A stretch of DNA of 64,000 nt, taken from positions 618,076 through 682,075 of the forward strand of contig BCJJ01000019.1 of the NCBI GenBank assembly GCA_039545355.1. Reading direction: 5' to 3'. This document shows positions 10,292-20,365 of this stretch, piece by piece. Position 1 is the stretch's first letter. Every line of letters starts with the position of its first letter. The position numbers and the translations under genes are program-made. The notes under the pieces are model-generated. The model was given only the letters and a program-made list of their open reading frames with translations. It made no database searches and was not told where the DNA came from. This DNA is from Trichosporon coremiiforme. Lineage: Eukaryota > Basidiomycota > Tremellomycetes > Trichosporonales > Trichosporonaceae.

Positions 10292-12370
10292 TTAGACCTT
10301 GGACTTGGGGGCGCGGGCGACGAGCTTCTTCTGGAGGAGCTCGTTGACCTTGTCCATGTAGACAGTGGTCGTGACCCAGTCCTCGCGCTTCATGGCCTTG
10401 CCCTTCATGGCGAGGGCGAGGTCCTTGGTCATGACACCACCGTTGATGACCTCAACACAGGCGTCCTCGAGGTCCTTGGCGAAGGCGGCGAGCTCGGGGG
10501 TGTTGTCGAGCTTGGCACGGAAGGCAAGACCACGGGTCCAGGCGAAGATCGAAGCGACCGGGTTGGTCGAGGTCTCCTCACCCTTCTGGTGCTGGCGATA
10601 GTGGCGGGTGACGGTGCCGTGGGCGGCCTCGGCTTCGAGGATGCCTCCGTCGGGGGTGATGAGCTCAGAGGTCATCATACCGAGCGAGCCGAAGCCCTGG
10701 GCGAGAACGTCAGACATAACATCACCGTCGTAGTTCTTGCACGCCCAGACGAAGCCACCGTCAGACTTGATGGCCTGAGCGACCATGTCGTCGATGAGGC
10801 GGTGCTCGTACCAGATGCCGAGCTTCTCGAAAGTCTGCTCGTAGTCCTTCTCGTAGATCTCGGCGAAGATGTCCTTGAAGCGACCGTCGTAGGCCTTGAG
10901 GATGGTGTTCTTGGTCGACATGTAGAGGGGCATCTTCTTCTCGATGGCCATCTTGAACGAGGCGTGGGCGAAGCCCTCAATCGACTCGTCGGTGTTGTAC
11001 ATCGACATGGCGACACCCTTGCCCTTGAAGTCGAAGACGTTGAGCTCAATGGGCTCACCACCGTTCTCGGGCTGGAACTTGAGGGTGAGGGTTCCGGCAC
11101 CGGGGACGACCATGTCGGTCGAGCGGTACTGGTCACCGAAAGCGTGACGGCCGATGATGATGGGCTTGGTCCATCCGGGGACGGGCTTGGGGAGGTCCTT
11201 CAGGATGATGGGCTCACGGAAGACGGTTCCTCCGAGAATGTTACGGATCTGCTCGTTAGTTTACACGCGCTCTAAGCGCAGAAAAAACGCAATGCCCCCC
11301 GTAGAATGCTTCCCCAGTGTGGGGCCTCGGGTGCCGTGCGGTAACTCACGGTTCCGTTGGGCGACTTCCACATCTTCTTGAGCTTGAACTCCTCAACACG
11401 AGCCTCATCAGGGGTGATGGTGGCGCACTTGACGGCGACCTTGTACTTGATGGTAGCCTCAGCGGACTCGACGGTAACCTTGTCGTCGGTCTGGAAATGG
11501 TCAGTGCCGGAGTTACTTAGGTGGAAAAGCGGTAGGTAGTGACGTCGACGGAAAAGGCCGAGAGCCGCTCTTTTCGTTGCCTCCAACCAGCGAAAAATCG
11601 CTAGGTCCTACTGTACTTACGGCGTCACGGTTCTCCATGCCGAGGTCGTAGTACTTGAGGTCGACGTCGACGTAGGGGAGAATGAGCTCGTTACGGATCT
11701 TCTCCCAAATGATGCGGGTCATCTCGTCACCGTCCATCTCGACGACGGGGTTCTTGGCCTTGATCTTCTCAAGGCCGGCGGGAGTCTTGGCAACCTGGGT
11801 GGACATGGTGGCGAAGAGTCGGGTAGGGGAGAGGTAGCGGGGTCGAAGGGGAGAGGTACGGGAAAGAAGCGAGAACTGTTGAGATCGAAAGGATAAGAGC
11901 AATCGCAAAAGAAGTTGCGTGTCAGCTTTAATATGGAAGACGTATCGAAAGGGGGAAGGTGGGGACTGAGATATACCGAATGGCCCGAGGCAGGGGCAAG
12001 GACAGCGCAAGATGCAGGGCCGGGGGGACAGAAGTTTCCCTGGAGCCTGGTCTGCCCAGGTGTCTCCCTGGCTGATGACATGACACGCGGCGGAGGGCGG
12101 GCCTGGCAGCGGAGAGGACAGGAGGGACAAGAGGCGACAGGAGGCGACAGGGGGCAGCACGCCAGAGCATTGCGCTGGGCCCATTGGGCCGCCCGGCGGT
12201 GATATCCAACGCTACGCTGAGAAAAACGCTCTAGGGCATTTTGTGGAGCAACCACTTGGGGTTCGGCGATGTTCGGATTTCGCCGTGGTTACGCAGCACT
12301 GGCCATTACAACCCCCATTACAAACCCCCCTGATCTCTAGTCCATCATTAGGAACAACGTCACTCACCAT
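10292..12370 (-). CDS. idp1: NADP-dependent isocitrate dehydrogenase, probable mitochondrial and cytosolic forms
   Basis: Oxidative decarboxylation of isocitrate to 2-oxoglutarate, yielding NADPH. The short form starts at the ATG at 11806: exons 11806-11621, 11490-11350 and 11248-10292 (427 aa). Family motifs: [67 protein letters not shown], and [15 protein letters not shown] candidate longer form starts at the ATG at 12370-12368, which is followed at once by GTGAGT. The first AG after a GCTGAC near 11921 is at 11877-11876, and joining there gives ATG plus 23 in-frame codons ([13 protein letters not shown], then RLFAT) before the short-form Met, 451 aa in all. The extension is Arg/Ser/Leu-rich with no acidic residue, like a mitochondrial presequence. 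The C-terminus SKV is at best a weak peroxisomal signal. Enzyme identity is certain; the long form is inferred. Confidence 0.9.
11876..12367 (-). promoter_or_regulatory. Candidate first intron of idp1, likely containing the promoter of the cytosolic form
   Basis: GTGAGT directly follows the ATG at 12370. The acceptor at 11877-11876 is the first AG after GCTGAC (about 11921). At 492 bases it is far longer than the idp1 introns inside the coding region (130 and 101 bases). If the short form is transcribed on its own, its promoter must lie here. Aspergillus nidulans idpA is known to make isoforms from different transcription starts, which makes the arrangement plausible. The branch-to-acceptor distance of about 43 bases is unusually long for this window. 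Confidence 0.5.
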
Positions 12371-12406
12371 TGTGATTTAAACTCTCGCGCGAGCAAACGT
12401 TGCTAA

Positions 12407-12446
<40 letters not shown>
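12407..12446. repeat. CTGG tetranucleotide microsatellite, 10 copies
   Basis: Ten perfect copies of CTGG (CCAG on the minus strand), 37 bases upstream of the candidate mitochondrial start of idp1 at 12370, so in its promoter or 5' UTR. Imperfect copies continue a few bases further. Confidence 0.95.
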
Positions 12447-15255
12447 AGGCTGGAGCTGAGCTTGACGCAAACGGTGGGGACAGACGAGCACGATGCGCTG
12501 GTCTGGGTCGCTGAGTCGGGATCGGGGTCCTAGTCGCAATGTATGTGCGACGGGTGTGCGGGCAATGCGAGGGCTGGCTAGGGCAGAGGGGGGCTGACGC
12601 GATGCGTTTATGCGTATGCGGTTCACAATCGGGTCGTGCGGACTTGTCCGAAGGATTGGTTTGAGACTGGCTCAAGGCTGAATCAAAGGCTCAAAAGCTC
12701 AAAAGTGCTTGGCTGATATATCGTCGCGAACAAGAGTTACGGTGGCGAGAACGGCTGTGCTGGCTGCTCTGGGGATGCGTAACGGTGGGTTCGTGGGTGC
12801 AGCAGGTGGGTAGAGTGTAGAGGAAAGGATGCATTGTCTACGACGGCAGTGTTGACGCCCATCTTGGGACGCTGGGCTGGGCTCAAGGAGCGAACGGCGT
12901 CAATCAAGGCTCAAGCGCCGTTGTGCAACGAAGTCTGGTGGCGGCATGGGCATATTGGACATTGGACATATGGGCAAGGCGGGCTGGGCTGCTTTTTCGT
13001 ATCACGCGTGCAGGTGACCAAGCACCGTTACTTATCCACTCCCGTTACGGAGCTTAACGACCTTTAGATCGGATTACCACCGACACGCGTTCGATTAGTC
13101 TGTGCTCACCCCGCGGGCCCTGGCTGCTAGTTCCAGCGCTGTCCCTGTCGCCCCTGCGTTTCTCGTGTGCGCGCCCGCTCATCCAGCTCACCTAAGCAAC
13201 ATCTTAGAGCAGGCCAAAATAGGCCCTGTTTCGGCACAAGCAGGCTTAAATCCCGAAGTCACCGTGGGAGAACATAGCTCGTACCTGTGTCTTGCTTTGT
13301 GTGTGGAGGTGCCTGTGCAGTACTTCTCCTCACATGATCGGATTATTAACCTAGTGAGACTCTCCGCGGAAGCTTGAGCACCGCTCGTCTGCCTGCCTCT
13401 GCCTGCCCGTTCCAATCGCACGATTTTCCGCGCCGGGGCCGCACGGGCCGGTCTCACTACCCAGCGGCGTGCATGTCCCACTCGGCGGGTGGCTCAGCAG
13501 ACACAACGGCATGCGGCACCCAAAGGGGCCCAACGGGCACCGAAGCGCGCCAAGATTGGATATGTCGCCCCCGTCCTTGGAAAATCGGTCAGCTGACAAT
13601 TCGATAAGAGACGCAGCCATACGAGCCAGCAGCAAGCCAGCAGCAAGCCAGCAGCAAGCCAGACCAAGCCACTCCCGGACGGAGCGCGACGCCATCGAAT
13701 GTCGACGGCGACGGCCATTGTGCACACAGTATCCTAATGTCGGGCAGCGGTGCACATCGCCGCTCGACTTTCCGCTCTGGCTTCTCTCGAGCGATGCAAG
13801 CCATGCAAGCCACGCCATGCAGGGCACGAAGGGCTCAGAAGAACCGACGCATTGGCTCACTGGTGCGCTGGTCGCGTTACGCCGACGCGATAGGCAGAAC
13901 CAGCTCTAGCAGTCTGGGGTCTCCGCGTCTGATCCCAGCCCACTCGGCGATAACTTCGGCATTGCTGCTAACATTGACGACTAGCCGGCCTCACACCATA
14001 TGTGGGCAGGCGAGGATTCGAAAAGACCAGCGTCAGCATTCCCGTTCTGAGCCTTGACAGCCGGCTCGGTGCCGGCGAGTACGTCGTCGCATGCCGCCGC
14101 TGCCCGCTCGGGGTGCTGGCCGATACATGCCCGAGCCCACCGACCATGTGCTGCACATCTTGGTTTAGCCAGCTTGCCATGGTCAGTTCCTCGCCCGGCA
14201 ATGCCGAGATGCTCCAGATGTACCGGCAACACCGGCCAGGTACGAGTGCGAGAAAAGTTGCCGTACTGAGCCGTTACGAGCCGTCGTTAGTACCGGCCGG
14301 GCCGTACTGAATGCATTCAAGAGGTGATGCTTCGGAAATCGGCGATCGGCATATACGGCAATGCGATGGGTATAGCTTCGCACCAATGCATCAAGCGCCA
14401 TGGCACCATGCACTGCGCACGCGATCGTCCTACCGTGTCAGAACCACAGACGCCGCAATTCCGGACAGCTGCAAGCGGAAGCACGACACCGCCCGCCCTC
14501 GCGCCCGCGGTCGCGGAAGCCAGGCGGAGATTCCCGATGATCAACGGCGCATTAATTGGTGACTGCCAATGTTGTTATCATCCCGCGTATCTCGTCAGCC
14601 TCGTTTGGCTTTCCAAAACAGCGGTACCGGACGTCATGCCATGGCCCGAGTAGTCCGAATCCCGTCGCACAACTTTGCGTGCGCTGCGTGCTTCCGTATT
14701 CGCGTGAATCGCTCATTATCGCAAAGCTGAGACCAGAGGAGCTCCTGTGGGGTATGGTATGTGGGGTTCAGATCGTCGCCAGAGTGGGGGAGCTCGGTGC
14801 TCGAGCTCCCATGTGGGGCGCTGGGACTGGGTGCTAGCGCAGAATTGTCGGCCTGTTCGAGTAGCTCGGACGCTGCTTGGCACGATTGCGACTTCGGGCG
14901 TGGGTCGACCACAGTACCACACCGATGCGGCCCAGGGAGCCCCGGACCGCCGTCGGAATCAGAGACACATGGGCACATGCACAAGTTCGAAGCTATCGAA
15001 GCGTCAGATAGGCGATTTCTGAAACAAGCCGAGGCGCATTGGGCGCTGCATACGCCGCAGCGATAGAACGAAGCAGTGGCGTGGCCGTAGCAGAAGGTTA
15101 ATTACACTCGGATCCTCTGAGCCGCTAACACACACTAATGATGCCCCGTCGACGTCCCACTTCCCAACCATACAAACCATACAGACATGCCTCCGCGGTC
15201 GACAGTCCCTCCTCGACATTCCTCTGGCTCAAGTACAAATGCAAAAACGATTTCG
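12447..15255. other. Long non-coding stretch upstream of idp1
   Basis: 2.8 kb with no supportable protein gene. Frames of 70-170 codons occur on both strands but overlap each other, are rich in Cys, Trp and Arg, and show no domain. It holds an 11-base tandem repeat (13625-13662). Part of it is presumably the idp1 promoter. Confidence 0.5.
13625..13662. repeat. Short tandem repeat, unit GCCAGCAGCAA
   Basis: Three perfect 11-base copies plus five bases of a fourth. No gene context. Confidence 0.9.
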
Positions 15256-15339
15256 TGCCCCCACTCAGAATCGAACTGAGATCTAGAGATTGCAACAGAG
15301 CATATGAGACTCGCGTACTAACCATTATACTATAGGGGC
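15256..15339 (-). tRNA. tRNA-Met (CAU)-like gene with probable 12-base intron
   Basis: Read on the minus strand from 15339. The acceptor stem GCCCCTA pairs with TGGGGGC, followed by discriminator A. The D arm is GTAT-AATGGTTA-GTAC and the T arm is CTCAG-TTCGATT-CTGAG, all intact. The anticodon loop begins CTCATA, giving CAT at 34-36. An intron of about 12 bases (15302-15291) fits the usual place after position 37. The anticodon stem is then weak: only three of five pairs form (CGAGT with TCTCT). An alternative hairpin GAGT/GCTC closes the loop without an intron but leaves an overlong variable region. It may be functional or decayed. Confidence 0.65.
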
Positions 15340-15641
15340 GGTGCCTGTAGGCGTTGTTGTATGCGACGCGGCTCCTCGCTCACGTACACTACGCCTCCCT
15401 GTCAAAGCTTGCGTGTTGCACCTGCAGAGCTTTCTGTGCATAGTATCCATCTCCAGAAATGGCTGGTGACTCGAGGTTTTTGTGTGGAAGTTGACCAGGC
15501 GCAGATCTGTGACGTATCATATCAGCCACCACGTGACCGGCCGGCCCAATGTCTGTCAGCCGAACGTCATCCACTTTCATCCGACTTTGGCTCCAGCTGC
15601 GTCTTTCCCAACTTTCCACACTTTTCCTCTAGACCTACACC
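15340..15641. other. Spacer between tRNA-Met and sdhaf3
   Basis: No gene seen; it holds the tRNA upstream region and the presumed sdhaf3 promoter. The last 50 bases are pyrimidine-rich. Confidence 0.4.
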
Positions 15642-16256
15642 ATGTTCCGAACAGCCGTACGCCTCGCTGAGTCTGGCCGTGTCCCTCTCTCGCTCACGCA
15701 GGCGAGCGCCGAGCTCCTTCCCCCGATCCCGTGAGACTTTTTCCTCCTCCGCCTCCACTTACGTCTTCCTCCACTCCTTCCCTCCTTAACCTCTTCCAGC
15801 TGTGGCGTTGTGCCTATTGCAAGCTGACAACTCCAGGCTGTACCGACGACTGCTGCGTGCGCACCGCTCTCTCCCAGCTGAGATGCGCTTCATGGGCGAC
15901 GCGTACGTCAAGTCCGAGTTCCACGCCACCAAGGGCACCGACAACCCGCTGCACATCATGGCCTTCCTCGGCCAGTGGAAGATGTACCTGGACCAGATAG
16001 AGGCGCAGCTCAACGAGGGCAAGCCGTTTGACGGGCGGAAACTCGACTCCGATGTCATGAACTCACTCAACAACGAGCAGGTCGGACAACTGTACGAGCT
16101 CATGCACTCGACGGACGACCTGTGGAAGACGTGAGCACAAATTGAATTGCAGTATCGCGTTGCCGGCAAACTGACATTAGACCGGAGGAGCTCGAGGCTG
16201 CGGCTGTTGAGGCTGAGGCGGCCGACGCGGCGGAGCGCGCCGAGCAGAAGAAGTAA
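15642..16256 (+). CDS. sdhaf3: Succinate dehydrogenase assembly factor 3 (Acn9/Sdh7 family, LYR protein)
   Basis: Exons 15642-15730, 15837-16130 and 16181-16256 (152 aa). LYR-motif chaperone of the mitochondrial matrix that helps mature the iron-sulphur subunit of succinate dehydrogenase. The N-terminus [13 protein letters not shown] suits a presequence. The diagnostic block [11 protein letters not shown] is completed only across the first splice junction, followed by GDAYVKSEF and [11 protein letters not shown]. The C-terminus is an Ala/Glu-rich tail. Intron 1 (106 bases) contains an earlier TTCCAG, but using it gives a stop; the acceptor follows GCTGACAACTCCAG. Intron 2 is 50 bases. It converges with the LACTB2-like gene, with 42 bases between them. 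Confidence 0.93.
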
Positions 16257-16298
16257 CCAAATCATCAATGCATATCTAATCACGGACAACTACAGTGC

Positions 16299-17673
16299 CT
16301 ATCCGACCCATTCGTACGCCTCTGTCGGCTCTGTGCCCTCAACCGTCCAGCCCATGATACGGGGCAGCGGGACAGTAACCTTCTTGACTCGTCCCTCGCC
16401 CTCGAGCTTCTCAATGTGCGCCGTGATGGTGCGCATCGCAGCCATGATGAGCGGCTGGTGTCCGCTCTTGTAGATCAAACGGCAGAGCAGGGGGAGCGTA
16501 ACGGCCGTGGCGCCCTCGTCGTTCGGGCCGGGGAACAGCGCCGCAAAGTCGGGAACCTCGGCGAGAGACGCCTTCGCAAGCGGCGCAGCGGGGGCGGTCG
16601 GGTCGCCCTCGGGCTTGTGCTTCTCGGCCTCGGCGTGGCGGATCTCGTCGAGCTGCTTGCCGATGATGCCCGGGTTCGCCGCGATCCTCTTGAACTCCTC
16701 CACGATCGTGTCCTCCCGGTCCTGCCTGTGCTTAATGTACGCGGCGAGGTGGTCGTCGCACTCCTGCCGGCCGACGATCGCGGGCCCGTGCGCGGGATAC
16801 AGCACGCTAGGCTTCAGGTCGTACAACGTCTTGAGCGACTTCATGTCTGGGATGTCAGCTAGTCAGCAATCGCCCGGTAACTTACAGGCTGCAAAGTCGG
16901 TGAAGATCGTCGTACCCTGGCCCAGCACCGTATCGCCCGTGAGGACAGTGGGGCCGTCCTGTCCATCAGACGGCTCAATCAGGATCGAGATGGAATCAGC
17001 CGTGTGGCCGGGGGTGGGCACGACGACGGCGTCGAGTTTCTTGTCCCCCGAAGTGACACTGATGCGGTCTCCGCCATTCAGGTCCCAGACCTGTTCCCCG
17101 CTCTCCGTCGGCTGGTACGCGCCCTCGCATGACTTGACCGAGTCAATCAGCGTCTTGTCCGTGTGGATGCTGTCGCGGGCGTTGGCCTGCAGTTTCGCCT
17201 CGTCCGGCGATACCATCTTCCACACCTTTGGCTTCGGGTAGCCCTGCGCCTGGAGTGCGCGGAGCACGGGGGCGATGCCCCCAATATGGTCGATGTGCCG
17301 ATGCGTCATGACGATGTGCTCGACGGGCGGTCTGCCCTTCTTGTCGAGGTACTCCATCAGCACGCGCGTGTACTCGTCTGCCGTATTCGGCTGCGTCGTA
17401 TCGACCAGAATGGCCGGAGAGCCAGCAGCAACCTGCAGGAGATACGAGTTCGTGCCCTGCAGCGTCATCAGGCCGGGGTTCTGTCCCAGTACGCGCGTGA
17501 CGCGCTCCGAGAGCTGGGTGTCAGCTATCACCTCGCGGAAAGCTTACCTCTGTCACATTGCCGAGGTCGGCGAGCTTGCCTGGTCCGCCCATGGGGAGAG
17601 TCTTGGTCGAGCGCGAAAGGTTGAGGCGGAGAGTCGGAGCTGTGGCGCGGAACACAACTCGGGCGAAGGACAT
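16299..17673 (-). CDS. Metallo-beta-lactamase fold hydrolase, LACTB2-type
   Basis: Exons 17673-17548, 17513-16886 and 16846-16299 (433 aa). Human LACTB2 is a mitochondrial single-strand endoribonuclease. Metal ligands are clear: THRHIDHIGG (HxHxDH), then PTPGHTADS and the aspartate of LTGDTVLG. The C-terminal part carries YPAHGPAIVGRQEC, typical of the family. The first exon (MSFARVVFRATAPTLRLNLSR) looks like a mitochondrial targeting peptide. The protein is longer than human LACTB2 (288 aa), because of the targeting segment and a linker of about 40 residues rich in Lys, Glu, Ala and Pro. Intron 1 is only 34 bases. Intron 2 has two copies of GCTGAC before its CCCAG. Divergent from ltp1, with 223 bases shared. 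Confidence 0.9.
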
Positions 17674-17896
17674 GGGTGGAGAGCAACACGCCAACGGCCG
17701 GCTGGGCAGATATAATAGTCTAACGCATCTGGTCTGGCGTTCGGCAAGCCGCTCCCGAGCAGCCGGCAGCACCGGATTGTGGGGAGTCGGCCATCCCCGT
17801 TACTTAAGTTATTAAGCAGACCGTGGGAGACCAAGATCCAGGCACAGATCACCAGGGGCCCTCGACTCCTCCCCTTGATGAGCCACGCCGTGCGCC

Positions 17897-18812
17897 ATGT
17901 CTTCGACTTTAGACGTCATTCACCCCCGCAACGACACCATTGAAAACACAATGTCGCCGCAGTCTTACTCGGTCCTCACCGTGTGTCTGGGGTAAGCTAA
18001 TCGTCGGTGTCGCTGAGCTGACAGGGTACAGCAAGTGGGTATCTTACCGCGGCTCCCCTAGAATCTGGAGGCTGTGGCCGGGGAAGACAAAGGGACAGAC
18101 AGACATGGACCTGATACTGACGCTTGCGCTCCTAACTTGACTGCCGTTCCGTGAACAGCATTTGGTAAGCTACAAACTTGGCGGATTCAGCTGACATAAA
18201 GCCGTTCCCCTATGGCCGAGGCCGTGCTCCTCGCCGAGGCGAAGAAGCGGCCGGACCTGGAACTCAAGATTGATTCGGCGGGGACCGGCGCGTACCACAC
18301 GGGCGAGAAGGCTGATCCGAGGTGAGTCGTGCAGTTGCGAGCTGGGCGAGCAGTGGATTTACGCCTCTGCGTGGTGACAGCTAGACCAGCTGGACGATCT
18401 CTGAATGCGAGCTGACCCCAGGACGATCTCGACGTGCAAGCAGCACGGCATCCCCTGCGCCTCGATCGCGCGTAAGGTGCGCGACTCTGATTTCACCGAT
18501 TTTGACTACATTCTGGCGATGGACCTGTCCAAGTGAGCTTCGGATCTCCCCTTCATAGCTGACAGCAGCCTGCAAGCACTTCAGGCACGCAAGCCGCGCG
18601 GTTCGAAAGCCCGCTTGGCGCTCTTCGGCGCCTTCGACCCGGACCTCCTCCTCGCCTCGCCTGGGTGCAAGAAGGTCCGCCCGGCACCGATCGAGGATCC
18701 CTACTATGGCGGAAAGGACGGGTTTGAGACGGCCTATACTCAATGCGTCAAGTATGCCAAGGGATTTTTCGATTTCCTTGAGCAGGGGGGCGGTGATGTG
18801 CCGAACCTCTGA
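17897..18812 (+). CDS. ltp1: Low-molecular-weight protein tyrosine phosphatase, with 3- and 6-base microexons
   Basis: Six exons: 17897-17991, 18032-18034, 18159-18164, 18202-18321, 18422-18532 and 18569-18812 (192 aa). Cytosolic LMW-PTP. The P-loop reads CLGNICRSPMAE with the nucleophile at Cys30; general-acid aspartate motif DPYYGG is near the C-terminus. Codon 32 (GGC) is split between exons 1 and 2, codon 33 (AAC) between exons 2 and 3, and codon 35 (TGC) between exons 3 and 4. Exon 2 is just CAA and exon 3 is CATTTG. Omitting exon 2 would shorten the loop to CX4R, while the enzyme class needs CX5R. All six pieces sum to 193 codons. Intron lengths are 40, 124, 37, 100 and 36; four end in GCTGAC plus AG. 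The gene identity is firm; the 3-base exon is inferred from frame and motif. The N-terminal extension before VLTVCLG is about 25 residues. Confidence 0.88.
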
Positions 18813-18979
18813 TCGGAGCAGCCGCTAGGGACCATGGAGCGTGGCTCATGAGGGGTAGGGAAGGAACGGCAGGGGAGACTGGAGAGAGGGGTAGGGAAGT
18901 TTATAGAAAACAATATGTATACAGGATTCAGCACGCAGGCTCGTGACATAGACGACTCGTACATCGGAACTCTAATGGT

Positions 18980-20365
18980 CTACTGATCCAGATAGTGCGT
19001 CGAGGACACCACGCGGAGCTTCTCCGCAGCCTGCTCGGGACTCAAGTCCCTCTGCACCTCACCCAGCATCTCAAAGCCGACCAGGAACTTGCGTACAGTC
19101 GCACTGCGGAGTAGCGGCGGGTAGAAGTGGAAGTGCACATGGCTAAGACCCTCAACATCACTGAGGGGGCTCTGGTGCACGCCCATAGAGTAAGGGAAGG
19201 GACAGGAGAACAGTCCGTCGTAGCGAACCAGGAGGGCCTGGAGGACCTCGGCGAGGGAGGATGATTCGGCGTCTGTCAGCTGGGACAGGTTGGGAATATG
19301 ACGGCGATAGGGCAGGACGAGCGTCTCATACGGCCACACTGCCCAGAATGGCACGAGCGCCAGCCAATGCTCGTTCTGCACGACTATGCGGCTCTTGTCG
19401 AGACTCTCGGCGGCGGCGTACGTGCAGAGCAGGCAGGCTTTGCCATCGCGATTCGGCGTCTCGCCCTCCTTCACTTCCGCGCATACTCCGCCTCCACAGC
19501 ATCCCATGCCCTTGCCTTTATCCTCCTGGACGTCCACTGAGGAAGAGGGAGGCGCCGCATGCGTCTCGGCGTACTTTCTGAAATGCAGGAGTTCCGTACT
19601 AACTTCGTCGGGGACATAGTCGAGCGTCCAGACCTGGCCGTGGGGGTGTGGCGCGCTCGCGCCCATCATTGCGCCGCGGTTCTCGAAGATCTGGACGTAT
19701 CCTTCTTTCGCTCCCGTGTCTTTCAGGAATTGCAGCTCATCCTCGTAAACTTGGGCCCACTTTCGGACGACCGCCTCGACAGCCGGCAGAGGCATGCGGG
19801 ACAGTGTCAGGGCGTGGTTCGGGTGGAAGCAGAGGACGGAGCAGCGCCCCCGGACAGGTTGGATCTGGAAGAGGTCTGATGCCGGTCCGGCTGACGGGGC
19901 GGGGGGCGGGGGCGAGGGATCGGGAAGGAGGGCGGGGAAGTCGTTCGGAAAGAGCTGCGGGTTAGCTATTGTCTGGACATAGTCCCAAAGCTCGGAGCAA
20001 ACTGTAGGTGTGACTCACGTAGGTGTCGTGGTACTGCGGGTTGCACTCGCCAGCGCCCATGCGCTTGTTCCCGGGACACAGGTAGCACTTGGGATCATAC
20101 TCTGGCAGCTGCACCTTGACGGGCTCCTCGGTTTGGCCCTACCTGTCAGCTAGAAATCCCTCACTGCAGCTTGTCTCGCTGTGCTGGCGCTGGCGCAGCG
20201 GGTATCTCACATTCCAAGGCCGCTTCGTCCTGTGCGGCGACACCAGGACGTGTTTCCCCGTCAGCGGGTTGTCTGCCGTCAGCTACATGCACTCGCAGAA
20301 ATAGCTACATAGAAGAGGGAGGACTTACAACGCCGGTGGGGGTGTTCTGAGGCGTCGAACTGCAT
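18980..20365 (-). CDS. gal7: Galactose-1-phosphate uridylyltransferase
   Basis: Exons 20365-20329, 20272-20211, 20138-20019 and 19954-18980 (397 aa). Leloir-pathway enzyme exchanging UMP between UDP-glucose and galactose-1-phosphate. It shows HRRYNPLTGKHVLVSPHR, the zinc cysteines in CYLCPGNKR, LFPNDFPAL, the catalytic HPHGQVW (about residue 176), FWAVWPYETLVLP and HVHFHFYPPLLRS. It is about 30 residues longer than usual, through an insert at about 205-245 that carries a Cys/Gly cluster (GCCGGGVC). Intron 2 ends GCTGACAGGTAG, and the second AG is required for frame. No other GAL gene lies in the window. Confidence 0.95.

Noticed and set aside
12182..12184. Upstream in-frame ATG of idp1
   Set aside because: It would add 126 residues rich in Pro and Cys that resemble translated leader. 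The spliced ATG at 12370 gives a far better presequence.
15780..15800. Earlier acceptor TTCCAG for sdhaf3 intron 1
   Set aside because: It leads to an immediate stop and loses the LYR block; the later acceptor after GCTGACAACTCCAG restores it.
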